A stretch of DNA of 64,000 nucleotides from the NCBI GenBank assembly GCA_007258455.2, contig VDFB02047230.1, positions 155,787,413 through 155,851,412 of the forward strand, written 5' to 3'. The notes under the pieces were generated by a model that saw only the letters and a list, made by a program, of their open reading frames with translations, was not told where the DNA came from and did no database searches. This document shows positions 33,196 to 44,219 of this stretch, in pieces; the stretch's first letter is position 1; each line of letters begins with the position of its first letter. The position numbers were made by a program, and so were the translations under genes. The stretch comes from Sequoia sempervirens (lineage: Eukaryota; Streptophyta; Pinopsida; Cupressales; Cupressaceae).

Positions 33196-33908
33196 TTCAA
33201 ATGCTCATCATTCATTTCCCGTGGGCCATGGAGATTTTTCTTTTGGAAAGTAGGAGCTAGGTTTGGTTAAAGCTCAGGAAACCTAGACATCATCATCATA
33301 TGGATCATCTTCTCTCAGACTCTGTTTCTGCAATGGTTCATCATCTTCAGAATCAATATATGCATGTCTCCTTCGTGATTTTGTTGAAACTGTAGAATTT
33401 GTCTCGCCACCATCAGAGTCTTCCAGACCTGTAGCTGTAAGAAGATCTTGTGCATTTTCTACATCATCTTGTGCCTTATCACTCATATAATTTTCCTCAT
33501 CTTCGATGGCAACATCAGGTTCCTCCATATAAGAATCATAAGCCTTGTTGTCCTTATCCTTCTTCTTTTTCTTCTTTTATTTCTTCTAATACTAACCAAC
33601 CTCATCATCATCATTATCCCCGTCCTTACACTTACTCTTTCATAATTCCTTCACACGTTCAAATTGATCCTCTTGTTGCATCACTCACCAAATTTCTTCC
33701 TCTTTCTTTCTCCTTTCCATCGGAATCCTTCATTCTTCATCAACTTTTTGTTTTGCTTCATCAGCCAAGACAAGTTGGCGTGCTACTTTAATTGTTTCTT
33801 TTTCTTTAATCTAGTCATTTGTTTTCAGTTCTATGTTTCCAAGCATACATAAAGAATTTGATGAGTTTTTATCCACCTTAAGTGCATCCCCAATCAATTC
33901 TAGGCTTG
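33196..33908 (-). pseudogene. CTR9-like pseudogene, duplicated C-terminal part
   Basis: Second copy of the 3' part of the CTR9 pseudogene. Stop at 33283-33285. The acidic C-terminal tail is open for 81 codons (33528-33283) and contains AQDLLTATGLEDSD, SRRRHAYIDSEDDEPLQ and DPYDDD, as at the end of plant CTR9 (VIP6/ELF8). Upstream are a Lys-rich run, then VASQLVLADEAKQKFDEE and LKTNDWLKAKE, split by frameshifts. The copy ends abruptly at about 33908. It keeps the 3' flank (CAAATGCTCATCATTCATTTCCC) also present at 34336, so the duplication covers coding and 3' DNA. Confidence 0.78.
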
Positions 33909-34325
33909 GTGCATTGTAGAAATAGATTCCAAGAGAAGATGATGTACACAATGATGATGGATAAGCTACCTCAAAATTTTAGTCAATCAAATATGCGTTG
34001 TCCCTTCCAAATCCATTTGAAATAGTTAAATGAGATCTTATCAAAAACTTCAAATGAATCATCTATATGTTATCTTTTCATATTTCCTCTTTCTTGTTTT
34101 TATGGGAAACCTATTTTAGTCTTTATTTTAGAACATTTTTTGTGTCCTTCAATGTATTATGGTTTATCTTTCTATTAGATTCTAGATTAAAAATTTAAAA
34201 GAACCTATAATTGAAAATAGATTAATTCATCTATTTTTATTTTAGTTCCAAATAAGTGGATTAAATTATTCTACTATTAAATAAATCTTCTACAATGTAA
34301 TATCCCCTTTTCGAAATGAAACCAA
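33909..34325. other. Spacer between the two CTR9 pseudogene copies
   Basis: AT-rich, no coding recognised. Confidence 0.4.
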
Positions 34326-36010
34326 GTTGAAACTCAAATGCTCATCATTCATTTCCCATGGGAATTAGGGATTTTTCTCTTGGAAAATAGGAGCTAGGTT
34401 TGGTTAAAACACAAGAAGCCTAGACATCATCATCATATGGATCATCTTCTCTCAGACTCTATTTCTGCAATGGTTCATCATCTGTAGAATCAAAGTATGC
34501 ATGTCTCCTTCGTGCTTTTATTGAAACTGGAGAATTTGTCTCACCATCATCAAATTCTTCTAAACTTGTAGCTGCAAGAAGATCTTGGGAATTTTCTACA
34601 TCATCTTGTGCCTTATCACTCATATAATTACCTCATCTTTCATGGCAACATTAGGCACTTCCATATAAGAATCATAAGCCTTGTGGTCCGTATCCTTCTT
34701 CTTTTTCTTCTTTTTCTTCTTTTCCTTCTTTTCCTTCTTTTGTTTCTTCTCAGACTAACCAACCTCATCATCATCATCATCCTTATCCTTACACTTACTC
34801 TTCTATAATTCCTTCACATGTTCAAATTGCTCCTCTTGTTACATCACCCACTGAAGTTATTCCTCTTGCTTTCTCTTGTCCATCTAAATCCTTTTTTCTT
34901 CATTAAATTTTTGTTTTGCTTCATCATCCAAGACAAGTTGGCTTGCTACTTTAATTATTTCTTTTGCTTTAAGCCAATCATTTGTTTTTAGTTCCATGTT
35001 TCCAACCATACATAAAGCATTTGATGAGTTTTTATCCACCTTAAGTGCATCCCAAATCATTTATAGGCTTAGTTGGATCTCATTTCGGGCTTGAGCCATG
35101 GTTGCAAGACGTAGATAAGCATTCACATAATTGGGAAACTTGAACAATTTTAGCCTATATGAAAGATTTGTTTTTTAGTAATATGTAGATGTTCAAACAA
35201 CCTAGCAAGAGTAAATAGTCTTGTGACTTTATCCCATGGTGACTCAAGTGAAACACCACCTTCTTCTAGTTGATGGAAGAATTCCATATCCTTAAAGTGC
35301 ACAGAAAGAACTATAAAATTGGCACTAGGGATTTTATTTATGATTCAACCCAAATGCCATTTCCTAATGCCTCCATAAAAGTTTGTTGAGAAAACTCTAA
35401 TTCGTCATGCTCAAAATGAAGAACCCCAATGTTGTTTAAAAATTCAATGGGTACTTCTTCTCTACTCTTCTTCAGTCTTAAGAGAATCTAAGGCTGCACT
35501 GGGGTCTGTCGATATTAATAACTCACCCATCTTGATAAATGCATGGGCATCACGTGGATCTATGCGAGTTGCCTTTCTTAAAATTTCCAAAGCCTTCTTT
35601 GCCTACCCTTGTTGAGCATATATATGGCCTAAAACATTTAAGCCCTCAGGGTGGACCTCCAGAACCTTTTCAAAATATGAGAGAGAACACTTAAGATCTC
35701 CCAGCTTCAAGTGAACATGTCCATAAAATATTGTGGCCTCTGGCTTTCCTTGAATAATGCCATGTAGTAGTAGCTAGTGGTGTCAGAATCACCTTTACTA
35801 TGATAAGATCATGCAAGATTATAATATGAATGATATTTCATGAGATGCTTAGTTGAAACAATAGTTGTCTTAGTCAACTATTCCACAAGAAAATGTTTCC
35901 CTATGAAGAAAAAATGGTTTGCTAAATGATTCTATGCCATTACACAATACGGGTATAATTCAAAGGATCTATGCATCTTTTCCATTCCTTCATGAACACT
36001 ACCTTTTTCA
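34326..36010 (-). pseudogene. CTR9-like pseudogene (Paf1 complex subunit), main copy
   Basis: CTR9 is the TPR scaffold of the nuclear Paf1 complex, which travels with RNA polymerase II. Reading leftwards from about 36000: EGMEKMHRSFELYPYC, NHLANHFFF, SHSYYNLA-SYHSKGD, then TPR units with LKLGDLKCSLSYFEKVLEV, ATRIDPRDAHAF and GELLIS. PIEFLNNIGVLHFEHDE and EGGVSLESPWDKV follow. A later TPR (YVNAYLRLATMAQARNEIQ, LKTNDWLKAKE) joins straight to the VLDDEAKQKF segment near the C-terminus, so some 300 residues of the family's middle are missing. The Lys-rich and acidic tail ends at a stop at 34420-34422. Many stops and frameshifts. No introns are evident across the TPR part, which favours a processed copy; a tttttaattgtag word at about 36018 leaves that open. 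It is not a working gene. Confidence 0.82.
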
Positions 36011-36109
36011 CTAACTATGAGAATCCTACAATTAAAAAATGCACAAAACTGACCACAAATTTTTCCCCATTTCAAACAATAAAAATTCCAAAACAAATGC
36101 ATTTAAAAC

Positions 36110-39100
36110 CTGCAACAAAGCTTCACTTTAGAATGAGAGAAGATTTCTTTAGTTTAGCATTAGGAGATCCCTTGGATAGGTTAATAAGTCTTTGCCAAGA
36201 TTTAGCTAAGGATGAGACCCATGCCACAGTGCCGACGTCGAGGACGTTGCCTATTTTTAAGTGGGGAAGAATGTAAGGAGCTTGAAGTGAAAAATGCGCT
36301 CGAGGAGCATTGGACCCATCCCGAGTGCAGTGTAACTAGGTTGCACCCTTGGTGTTACAAGTTTGGTGCGGTGTGGTGCACCAATGTGTGAGCCGGGAAA
36401 GTTGCAGTGGTCATGTGAGTTGGACACAGGAGTCTATTAGACATGACGTCTAGGACTCATCCACAAGGCACACTCAATCAAGGAGCCACAGGGCGAGCCA
36501 TTGTGCACCCACCAACTGTGAGGCATGAACTAAGTTTGTAGTCCATTGGACATGGCCGAGTTGTACTAGAAGCTAGGCGCTAGGTGTTAGTGTTGCAAAG
36601 ATGCTGAGATGAGTTAGTACAACATAGTTCTAATGTCGAAGTCATGTTACTCAAGGTAGCAAGGGTAGTGTAGCACAGAGCATGCAGGGGTGTAAAGTCA
36701 TGCCAAGCCATTGCACAAGAGTTGTAGGTTGCATTGAGGTGCAACTCTACAAGGCGAGTTGGATACTTGTCAAAAGAGTTGGTTAGACGACAAGTCTACA
36801 AAGCAAAGAGGTCCCTATGGGTTATTTGGTGATAAGAAAAGTCAGAAATGGGGGAGTTATCCAAAAGTTGGTCGTCATCCTACTAATGTCTTGGAATCAG
36901 ACTAATAGCTTATGTAGGGATGTATGGTCATTTGAATGGTGAGCACCATAGGGTTGCACCATCACGTCGCACCATAGAGGCACTGATGTGTTGCACTAAG
37001 AGTTTACAGGAGGACACCCACAACATGCTCCTCAAACTCTTCCTTCCAAGAGTGAAGCACAAGTAGCTCTTGCCTAGAGTGTCCCAGTGGCTTAGGTGGT
37101 CTTCATGGTCTTTAGGAGCGAGGAAGGATCTTGTTCGCCCTAGCCATTTTTTAATACGAAAATAATATTGTAGATTAAAACTTGTAAAACTATGACACTG
37201 TAGATTTAATTAAGTGTTCTTTGTCACAATTCTTTGCGTATGATTAATTTGTTTAGATCAATTTTACCAATTATAGAGACAAAATATTGTAGAAGAATGA
37301 GACAAGGAGATAGAAGTGACACAACATATACGTGGAGAAACCCTTTTAGGAAAAAACTCTACCAAAATCAATAGTACTTGTATTATTTAACCTTAGAATA
37401 ATATTACAATAATACTGTATCAATCCTTGATTGATATGCTTCCTTACCTTCAACAATCCTTCTTCACAACTTGCAATAAACTCTCATACCCCTATTGCAA
37501 TTTATCCATGCATTCCATGTGACCAAGCATGAATCCACACATCCCATGCCATGCTTCAAACCTTCACACATGCACAAGTTCAACTTGCTATCCTACAACA
37601 AACTCTCTCTCTTTGAACTTTCATACACTTGCTGCAATAAATAGACAATTATAAAAATTGTAAATTCCTAAGAGTTGTCAATTACAAGAGCATAAAGCTC
37701 CTCACAAATATCTATGCCTAGATTGGGAAATTAGAGTTCCACACTATAACATGAAGTCAAAACCAAAGTCTCCTCAATTTAGGTGCCCCAAACCGAACAC
37801 TTAACTGATCGTTGGTCAAGAAAATATCTTGCAATCATCACCTCAAAGTTGGCGTCCAAAAATGGGCCCACTTAACTGAGACTTGTAAATATCTTCTCAT
37901 GCAAAAGGTGTCAACTGAAAGATGCCAACTTGGGCGCCCAAGGTGGGTCCAAGTCAATCTGAGCTAACTGAAACATATCTCTCCACCAATTCATGCAAAC
38001 ATTATGCATGATTGATCATCCCCACTTAATTGAAAGTATCCACTTGTTATTTGTCATGCAACTCAAGTCATTAGTCATGCAACTCAAGTCAACTAGCATG
38101 CAACTCAAACTAACTACATGCAACTGAAGATAACTGAATCCTAACTAAACTGAACTAAACTAATAGTGCCACTCCACTCATGCAAATATCAATCCCTATT
38201 TTGTAGGAATGAGACATGCATTACATAAGAGTTATCAATCCTCCAAATAGTTAACTGAAGGAAGGTGGGTCCCACCTTCCATGTGGGTGCCCCATGTGCT
38301 CCTATTTTGTAGGAGCTCTTCTTGGACACCCCCACATGTTCCTATCATTTAGGAATAATTACAAATGTTCATTTCATTCAAATTTAATCTCTTTCTAATC
38401 CTAGTGTTGGGGAACACTTTCCAAGGACTTAGGAGATACATGAAATATGTTTAGGATTGCAATTAAATGGCATCCTATTCCTAACAGTCATAATGTGAGG
38501 GGTTTGGTGCTGAATCCAATGTCTCAAACCCTATGAATGCAATAATAGGGCCAATATGAGATAGTTCCAAGGCATGTTGCCAAGGGAACTGGATGTTGGA
38601 ACTCGTCCCATAGTGACGAGGTAAAAAGAGGAATGCAAGGTAGGGCGAGCTACGCATTTAAGTTGGTAGAGTAAGCCTAGGATGGCCAAGCGCATTCTAG
38701 CAATGTCGAGCAAATCATGGAACTAGTAGGGGAGCTCTAGCAAGGAATTTCACATGAGTCTAAGAATGGAGTAGGGCTGCTTCTCAACATTAGGGTGCAA
38801 AGTCGAGGAGCCGCACCAAGTGGGCTCCCCGCAAAGAGTGTTAGACCATGTCATGTAGGGCACACATGGGCACCATCAAGTGGAGGAGTGTTGACATACT
38901 CTTGAGCTAGATCCAATCATCCTCAACAGGACCATAGGGGTTGAACTCAAGGGGCAGACTCGTCAGTATGGTGTAGAATACGTGCAAGGATGGATGCCAT
39001 TGAAGTTGTTGTTCAACCCAGGAATGGGGTAGCAAGGAAGGAGTCCTAGATACTCGGATTGGTATCATTGGTCCAAGGTCTCGATAAAGGTTACATGGTG

Positions 39101-40048
39101 TAACATAATGCCACAAGAACTTGCAGAGCCGAGTTGGTGTCTATGGAGATGGAGTTGCACAGTCCAAGTGAAGTCATTGGACTAGGTGATCCAGGATCGT
39201 GGGCTCAATGGTGCAAGCGAGAGTTACTCATCAGAGTCAACCTCCCCAAAGAGCAAAAGGAACTCATTGTGTGAGTTTGGTGTTGGATCTAGAAGTGCTC
39301 CAAGAGCATGTCTACGCGAAGGGAAAACTTGGAGTTCAAGGTGAACGAGACTAGTAATTTGTCATCTTGTGGGGGACACAAGGATGAAGCACTCAGTGGA
39401 ATCACCAAGTCTATACCAGTGTGCAACAGTGTTTAGGAACGTGAACAAAGTGAGTCATGTTCAAAACATACAAGCCAAAGAGCTCCTAGTAGCTCATAGG
39501 TGCAAGATTCTGCATTGCACTTGGAAAAGTCAAGTGCCTCAAAAAAGGAAGACTCACTCATTAAAAGACGCAATCTGTGAACAAGAAAGGGCTTGTCTGC
39601 AAGGGAGTCACAAGTAGTGTTGAGCAGTGTCGCGTGGGATAAAACTCTTAAAGTAGAAAAGGTGCATTTGATCTGTGCACTGGTCTAGCCCCATGACAAT
39701 GTAGGTAGCATGTTACCTGAATTCAATCCTGGAAACCCATATATATTCCACGTTCCCATCTCATGAATAAGTCATGCAGTGGAGATAAATTATTAGCAAG
39801 AGCTGACAATCAATCACCTAAAAAGAAGACAAGTGAGGATTTAAATGACCATTCTAGTGGGTATATTTTATAAGAGGCAAGTATTTGTAGAAGTGATGAG
39901 GATATGATAAAATACGTAGGGCATACGGAAAACTCACCGCCAACAATTCATTGACAAAAAATTCACCCTCAACAATTCACCGTGGCAAAAAATTCATTGC
40001 CAAATGAAATTCACCATGCAATTCACAACTGACAGAAAATTAACCACA
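36110..40048 (+). mobile_element. LTR family F, copy 1 (internal tail, LTR, leader)
   Basis: Begins inside the 3' part of an element (36110-36271), which includes the purine tract AAGTGGGGAAGA. It passes into an LTR (36272-38486) and continues into about 1.56 kb of leader-like DNA (38487-40048). Copies at 53350 and 61062 match it at length. No gag or pol is seen; small open frames such as 39369-39617 recur with changes in other copies and are not recognisable. It is cut at 40048 by the Penelope-like element. Confidence 0.7.
36272..38486 (+). repeat. LTR of family F, copy 1
   Basis: 2215 bp, from TGTAAGGAGC to TTCCTAACA. The ends TGTAAGG/CCTAACA form a 7-bp inverted repeat with one mismatch. 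A purine tract lies directly upstream, which sets the left edge. The primer site that should follow the right edge was not recognised. Two internal stretches of 37.3-38.2 kb recur in copies 2 and 3. Confidence 0.7.
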
Positions 40049-40049
40049 A

Positions 40050-41099
40050 GTGGATGGAGTTGCGATGGGCTCCCCTCTTTCTCCCATTGTGGCCAACCTT
40101 TACATGGAGCACTTTGAAGAGGTCGCCCTCCATTCATTTCCCCTCAAACCTAAGTGGTGGAAATGTTATGTAGATGACACCAACATATGTTGGTCTCATG
40201 GTAGGGAGAAGCTTGAAGAATTCCATTCCCACTTAAACAATTTATCTCCTCACATCTCTTTCACCAAGGAAATCAAAACTAACAACCAACTTCCTTTCCT
40301 TGATGTTCTTCTCATCAAACAAGCAGATGGTTCTTTATCTCGTTCCATCTTCAGGAAATCTACCCATACTAACCTTTACCTTCACTCCTCCTCTCACCAT
40401 CACCCCAGCTAAAAAGCAGGGGTTCTCAAAACCTTAGCTTACAGAGCTTTCTTAATTTGTGATAAAGCACACCTAGACCAAGAATTAGTACACCTCATCC
40501 ATGTCTTCTCTCTTAATGGATACAAAAGAAAGCAGATCAATAGGGAAATCAACCAAGCCAGGACTAGGCTCACCCTCAAGCCCATCCCCCGTCCCTCTCC
40601 TTCCCTTCCCCTGGCCACCCTCCCCTATGTTGAGGGTGTCTCTAACAAAATTGCCAAGATCCTTCTCAAAAAGGGTATCAATTGCACATTCAAACCCATT
40701 TGCACTGTAAGAAACCGCATCCCTTCCTCCAAAGACCCCCAAGATCACTTCCTCAAATTTGGTGTCTATAAAGTGATGTGTTCGTGTGGCATTCCCTACA
40801 TTGGGGAAACAAGTCACGCCATCAACACAAGAATCAAGGAGCATTGTGCTGACCTAAGGCATGATCGTATCTCTAAATCAGCTCTAGCTGAACACTCTGT
40901 TAAGACAAAGCATCACATCGCTTTAGAAAACACCAAAATCCTTTTCCTTGAAGACAATTTCTTTAAGAGAAAACTCAAAGAGGCCATTGAAATCAATAAT
41001 CATCCATCCAACCTTAATCGTGATGGGGGTTGGGCTCTAAGTTTCTCTTGGAAACCCTTATTACACAGCGTCAATGTCCTCTCCCCTCATCCTCCTTGA
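40050..41099 (+). pseudogene. Penelope-like RT plus GIY-YIG endonuclease, one nonsense codon
   Basis: One frame of about 350 codons with a single internal stop (TAA at 40410-40412, where Gln is expected before KAGVLKT). It opens inside RT at VDGVAMGSPLSPIVANLYME, so the finger and earlier palm parts are missing. The catalytic box is CYVDDTNICW (about 40167-40196). A linker (RAFLICD, YKRKQINREI) leads to the endonuclease: FGVYKVMCSCGIPYIGET (40758-40811) contains the G-Y and YIG elements with a Cys pair. TRIKEHCADLRH carries the conserved Arg and AEHSVKTKHHI follows. Given the age of its surroundings it is unusually well kept. Dead now, through truncation and the stop. Confidence 0.92.
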
Positions 41100-41309
41100 C
41101 CCCCCTCCTTTTGACCTTCGCTTCCGGCTCAACCTCCTCTTACCTTGTGCTCATCCCTTCTTTCTCCTTCTTCTTACCCCCTCGCTTTCCCTTTCTCTCC
41201 TTCTCTCCCCTCCCTTGTACTTGCCACCTCCTTTGTGCCCCTTTTCTTTTGGGAGCCTCAAGCTTCTTGTTTTTCGCCCTCTGTATTTTTTTAAGTGCAT
41301 GTATCTTAT

Positions 41310-41575
41310 ATAAATTTTAACTTCATATATATATATATATATGTAGAGGTATATGTATATATATGGACTTGTATGTATATGTTTATATATATGCACGGAT
41401 GCATGTATATGTATGTATGTATATGCATGGGTAGATGTACAGGTATATATTTTTGTATTTATTCACATTTTCTTCTCTGAATTTTCTAATTTATTTTATC
41501 TTTAATATTTATTGATGTTCAATGTGGCACATATATATCTACATATATACATATATGTAGATATATATATATGAC
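41310..41575. repeat. TA/TATG microsatellite with palindrome
   Basis: TATATG and GTAT runs. At about 41534-41567 two 16-bp arms (ATATATCTACATATAT and its complement) meet at AC. Part of the Penelope-like 3' region. Confidence 0.75.
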
Positions 41576-42011
41576 AAATTTTGCGTGCTTACAATTTTTG
41601 GTTCTTTCCTCTCTTCTCGTCCAGTTTTTCTTAATTTGTCACTTTTTCCAGTATTTAGTTATGTGTGATGTTTTGTTCTTCTTTTTCTCCCTTGTTTTTC
41701 TTATATATATATCTTATTTATCTTATTTTTAATTTTTAATTTTTTTTTTTTGATTGATCTTTTGGGTTTCTTTTTCTTTCTTCATCGTTCTTGGTCCTTT
41801 GTCTTTTGGTGTTGTTTTATTCTTATATTTTATTCTTTCCTCTTTATTTTTAATTTTTAATTTTAATTTTACTTATTTATTTATTTACTTAATTATTTTA
41901 TTTCCCTTCTTGAGCAATGTGCCTATCAACCTTCCGAAACCCTCCCTCCCCTTTAATTTATACCCAAGTTTGCTTGCTCTTTTTCACTTCTCTCTCTACC
42001 TACTTTTCATC

Positions 42012-42042
42012 CTGATGATGGATCATGACGTATGATCCAAAA
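42012..42042 (+). ncRNA. Hammerhead-ribozyme-like motif near Penelope 3' end
   Basis: CTGATGA at 42012-42018 is followed by a perfect 8-bp stem, TGGATCAT (42019-42026) and ATGATCCA (42032-42039), with loop GACGT. Then comes AAAA where a hammerhead core needs GAAA. Penelope-like elements are known to carry hammerhead motifs. Here the G is missing, and I did not identify stems I and III or the cleavage triplet. Confidence 0.4.
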
Positions 42043-42076
42043 ATTCACACAGTTTTCTCCAAAAATTCTACATAGG

Positions 42077-44100
42077 CATTAATATTTTTAATAAAATCAA
42101 AATTTTCAAAATATATATTAAAAAATATTAATGAGAACGGTAGAATGAAGTCTTGTGTACACCTTGAACAAAGAAAAGTAGAGCGTAAAACATGAACTGA
42201 ACAGTAGGTGTATTTGTAGGGTACGATGCCGCGTGAAAAAATAAAATAAGGTTTGGTTGTTTTTGCATAGCAAATACGAAACCACGTGGAAGGACCCATT
42301 TCTCACGTTATGATGTTTATCTGAAAGTGTGGAAGAAATGCAGAGAATGATGTGAGAGGTGGACCCATTTAGTTCAAAATGCATGTGAAGACAGAAGAGC
42401 CATGTGACACGCGGTCCCACTTCCTGTAGAAATCAAGTGAATGACAGAAAAGCCATGTGACACACGGTCCCACTTCGTTCAAAAAGCAAGTAAACAGGAG
42501 AGAGAGTGACTGTAATTACTTCAATGACTTTACGCCCCCAACTACCGTGTAATATACGAAAGCAGAAGTGGCGAACAAATGACTCAGAGTCAATTTCGTA
42601 GATCTACCCGTTTACTAGATAGAGCCTATAAACCTACAGCCTACAGATGGATTTTTGTTAGAGAGGTGCAACTTCTGTCCTGTCAGATATTCTTTGTAAC
42701 TATGATGAAACTCAGGCAGAAATCTACTTTTGGAAATGTAGTGCGCCCTAACTTTTACTTGAATAAAATTAAGGACGGATGTTGTGTTTTCTATTCAAGA
42801 TTATCAATGATGGATCAGTAGGCTTGTCGAGCAGCGTCTGTCCATTCATTATAACGTAGGGATGTCCACTTCTGAGATATCTCAAGTAAATTATTTCCAA
42901 GTCAATCATAGAAAATGAGAGATAGGACTGGATGTTGGACAGGTTCACACTGATATTATTATAATAGTCAGAGATAATGTTTCTAGATTCACTGAATAGT
43001 TATTATTGTAGGTATGAGCTTTTCAATTTTTGTTGGTGCGAGTTTTTCAATCAAATGTGTTGAGTAGTAGGTTATTTATTTATTTAGTAGATTGTCTGTA
43101 CAGTGGATTTGGTAAAAGAACAAATCAATATGACGAACTATGATAATGAGTTAGGTTTATTTGAACAATATGTGCGTGGTCCCTATAGGCTACACAGACA
43201 ATACACTGTCCTTTGACAGAGTGTCATTGATGGTTGAGAGAAAGGAATAAAGAGAAAAAACAAGGTGAGGATTGAACAAAAGAGTAGAGGTTGCACTGTG
43301 CTTTCCGCCCATCATGATGTGCATGTTCTTTGGTGAAACAGATATAATAAATTTAAAAAATAGAAAATAGAAAATTAAATAAAGATAAAGATAATTATTG
43401 TGTTTAACAGTAATTCATTTGTGAACTTTTTTGTAATTAGTACATATTTTTTGTAGTGTTCAATTATGATGAGTTAAAAAATTTCTATAATGAAATTTTT
43501 TTGCAAATGTTAAGTGGATTTACCGTCGTCAGAAATTTTATGATTAAGCAAACTTGAGTTGTAGTATTTGGAAAGGTGACCTCGGTTGAAGTCTTGATGC
43601 TTCACCCCTATGTGGATCATTCATTCTCATAGGGATGTGTGAAAATAAAATATGGCTATCTATAACAATCACTGTAAGTTTGAGTTACAAATCATTACTA
43701 TGATAGAGAAAAATAGTAAAAATAATAACTACAAAAATTATGAAAAACAAATTAAATAAAGACAAGAGAATTGCAATGCCTAAAAGTAATTTATTTGTGA
43801 GTTTGATTTTCTTTAGCAATACATTTCTTGATAAGTAGGAGGTATTTTCTATCGTGTTAAATTATGATGAGTTAAAGGGGCTCTATAATGAATGGTTTAT
43901 AAGGTACAATATTTTTGAAGATTTTGCAAATGAGTAAGCAAGTTAAGTAGACTTGATTTTGGGAGAAACTACATGGTTAAACATGCTTGAGTTGGAATAT
44001 ACTAGGATGAACTCTTGGGAAGTCTCAATGTTCTATCCTCGTGTACACCACTTGGATGTAATGAATACTAAGTAGATCATTCACAATATTCCAGATATTA
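42077..44100 (+). repeat. Companion repeat H, copy 1
   Basis: Adjoins the target of the Penelope-like element and recurs at 59190-60465. It includes a promoter-like stretch with the word GCCATGTGACAC twice (about 42399 and 42452). It also has an 80-codon frame at 42579-42821 that is not conserved as protein. An internal tandem duplication lies at about 43375-43650 against 43755-44100. Function unknown. It may be further internal DNA of family F. Confidence 0.6.
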
Positions 44101-44219
44101 TTCCATCAATACTTTAATTTATTTAGGTGTACTCAAACCATTAGCAAGAGGAGTGTAAGATTTTTGTAAGCTTTCCCCACATCATATTCACAATACTCCA
44201 GATATTCTTCCATCAATAC

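Larger units (their letters stand above)
40049..42076 (+). mobile_element. Penelope-like element (Dryad type), 5'-truncated
   Basis: Copy 3 of the host repeat reads straight through the target (ATTAACCGCATTAATATT at 63881-63898). Here the same words are split at 40048 and 42077, which defines a 2028-bp insertion with at most CA duplicated. It holds the C-terminal RT palm and GIY-YIG endonuclease, then a 3' untranslated region rich in pyrimidines (41100-41300), TA microsatellite (41320-41575) and T-runs. It ends near a hammerhead-like motif (42012-42042). RT plus GIY-YIG is the signature of endonuclease-bearing Penelope-like elements. Confidence 0.9.

Noticed and set aside
33448..33791. Forward frames of 65-113 codons rich in Phe, Leu and Ser
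   Set aside because: Shadows of the reverse-strand CTR9 tail; Lys- and Asp-rich codons read backwards give Phe, Leu and His runs.
40485..40844. 119-codon reverse ORF
   Set aside because: Antisense shadow of the Penelope RT to GIY-YIG linker.
42579..42821. 80-codon frame also present at 59551-59790
   Set aside because: Between the two copies I count 11 replacement changes, one stop and only three silent changes, so there is no sign of protein-level selection.
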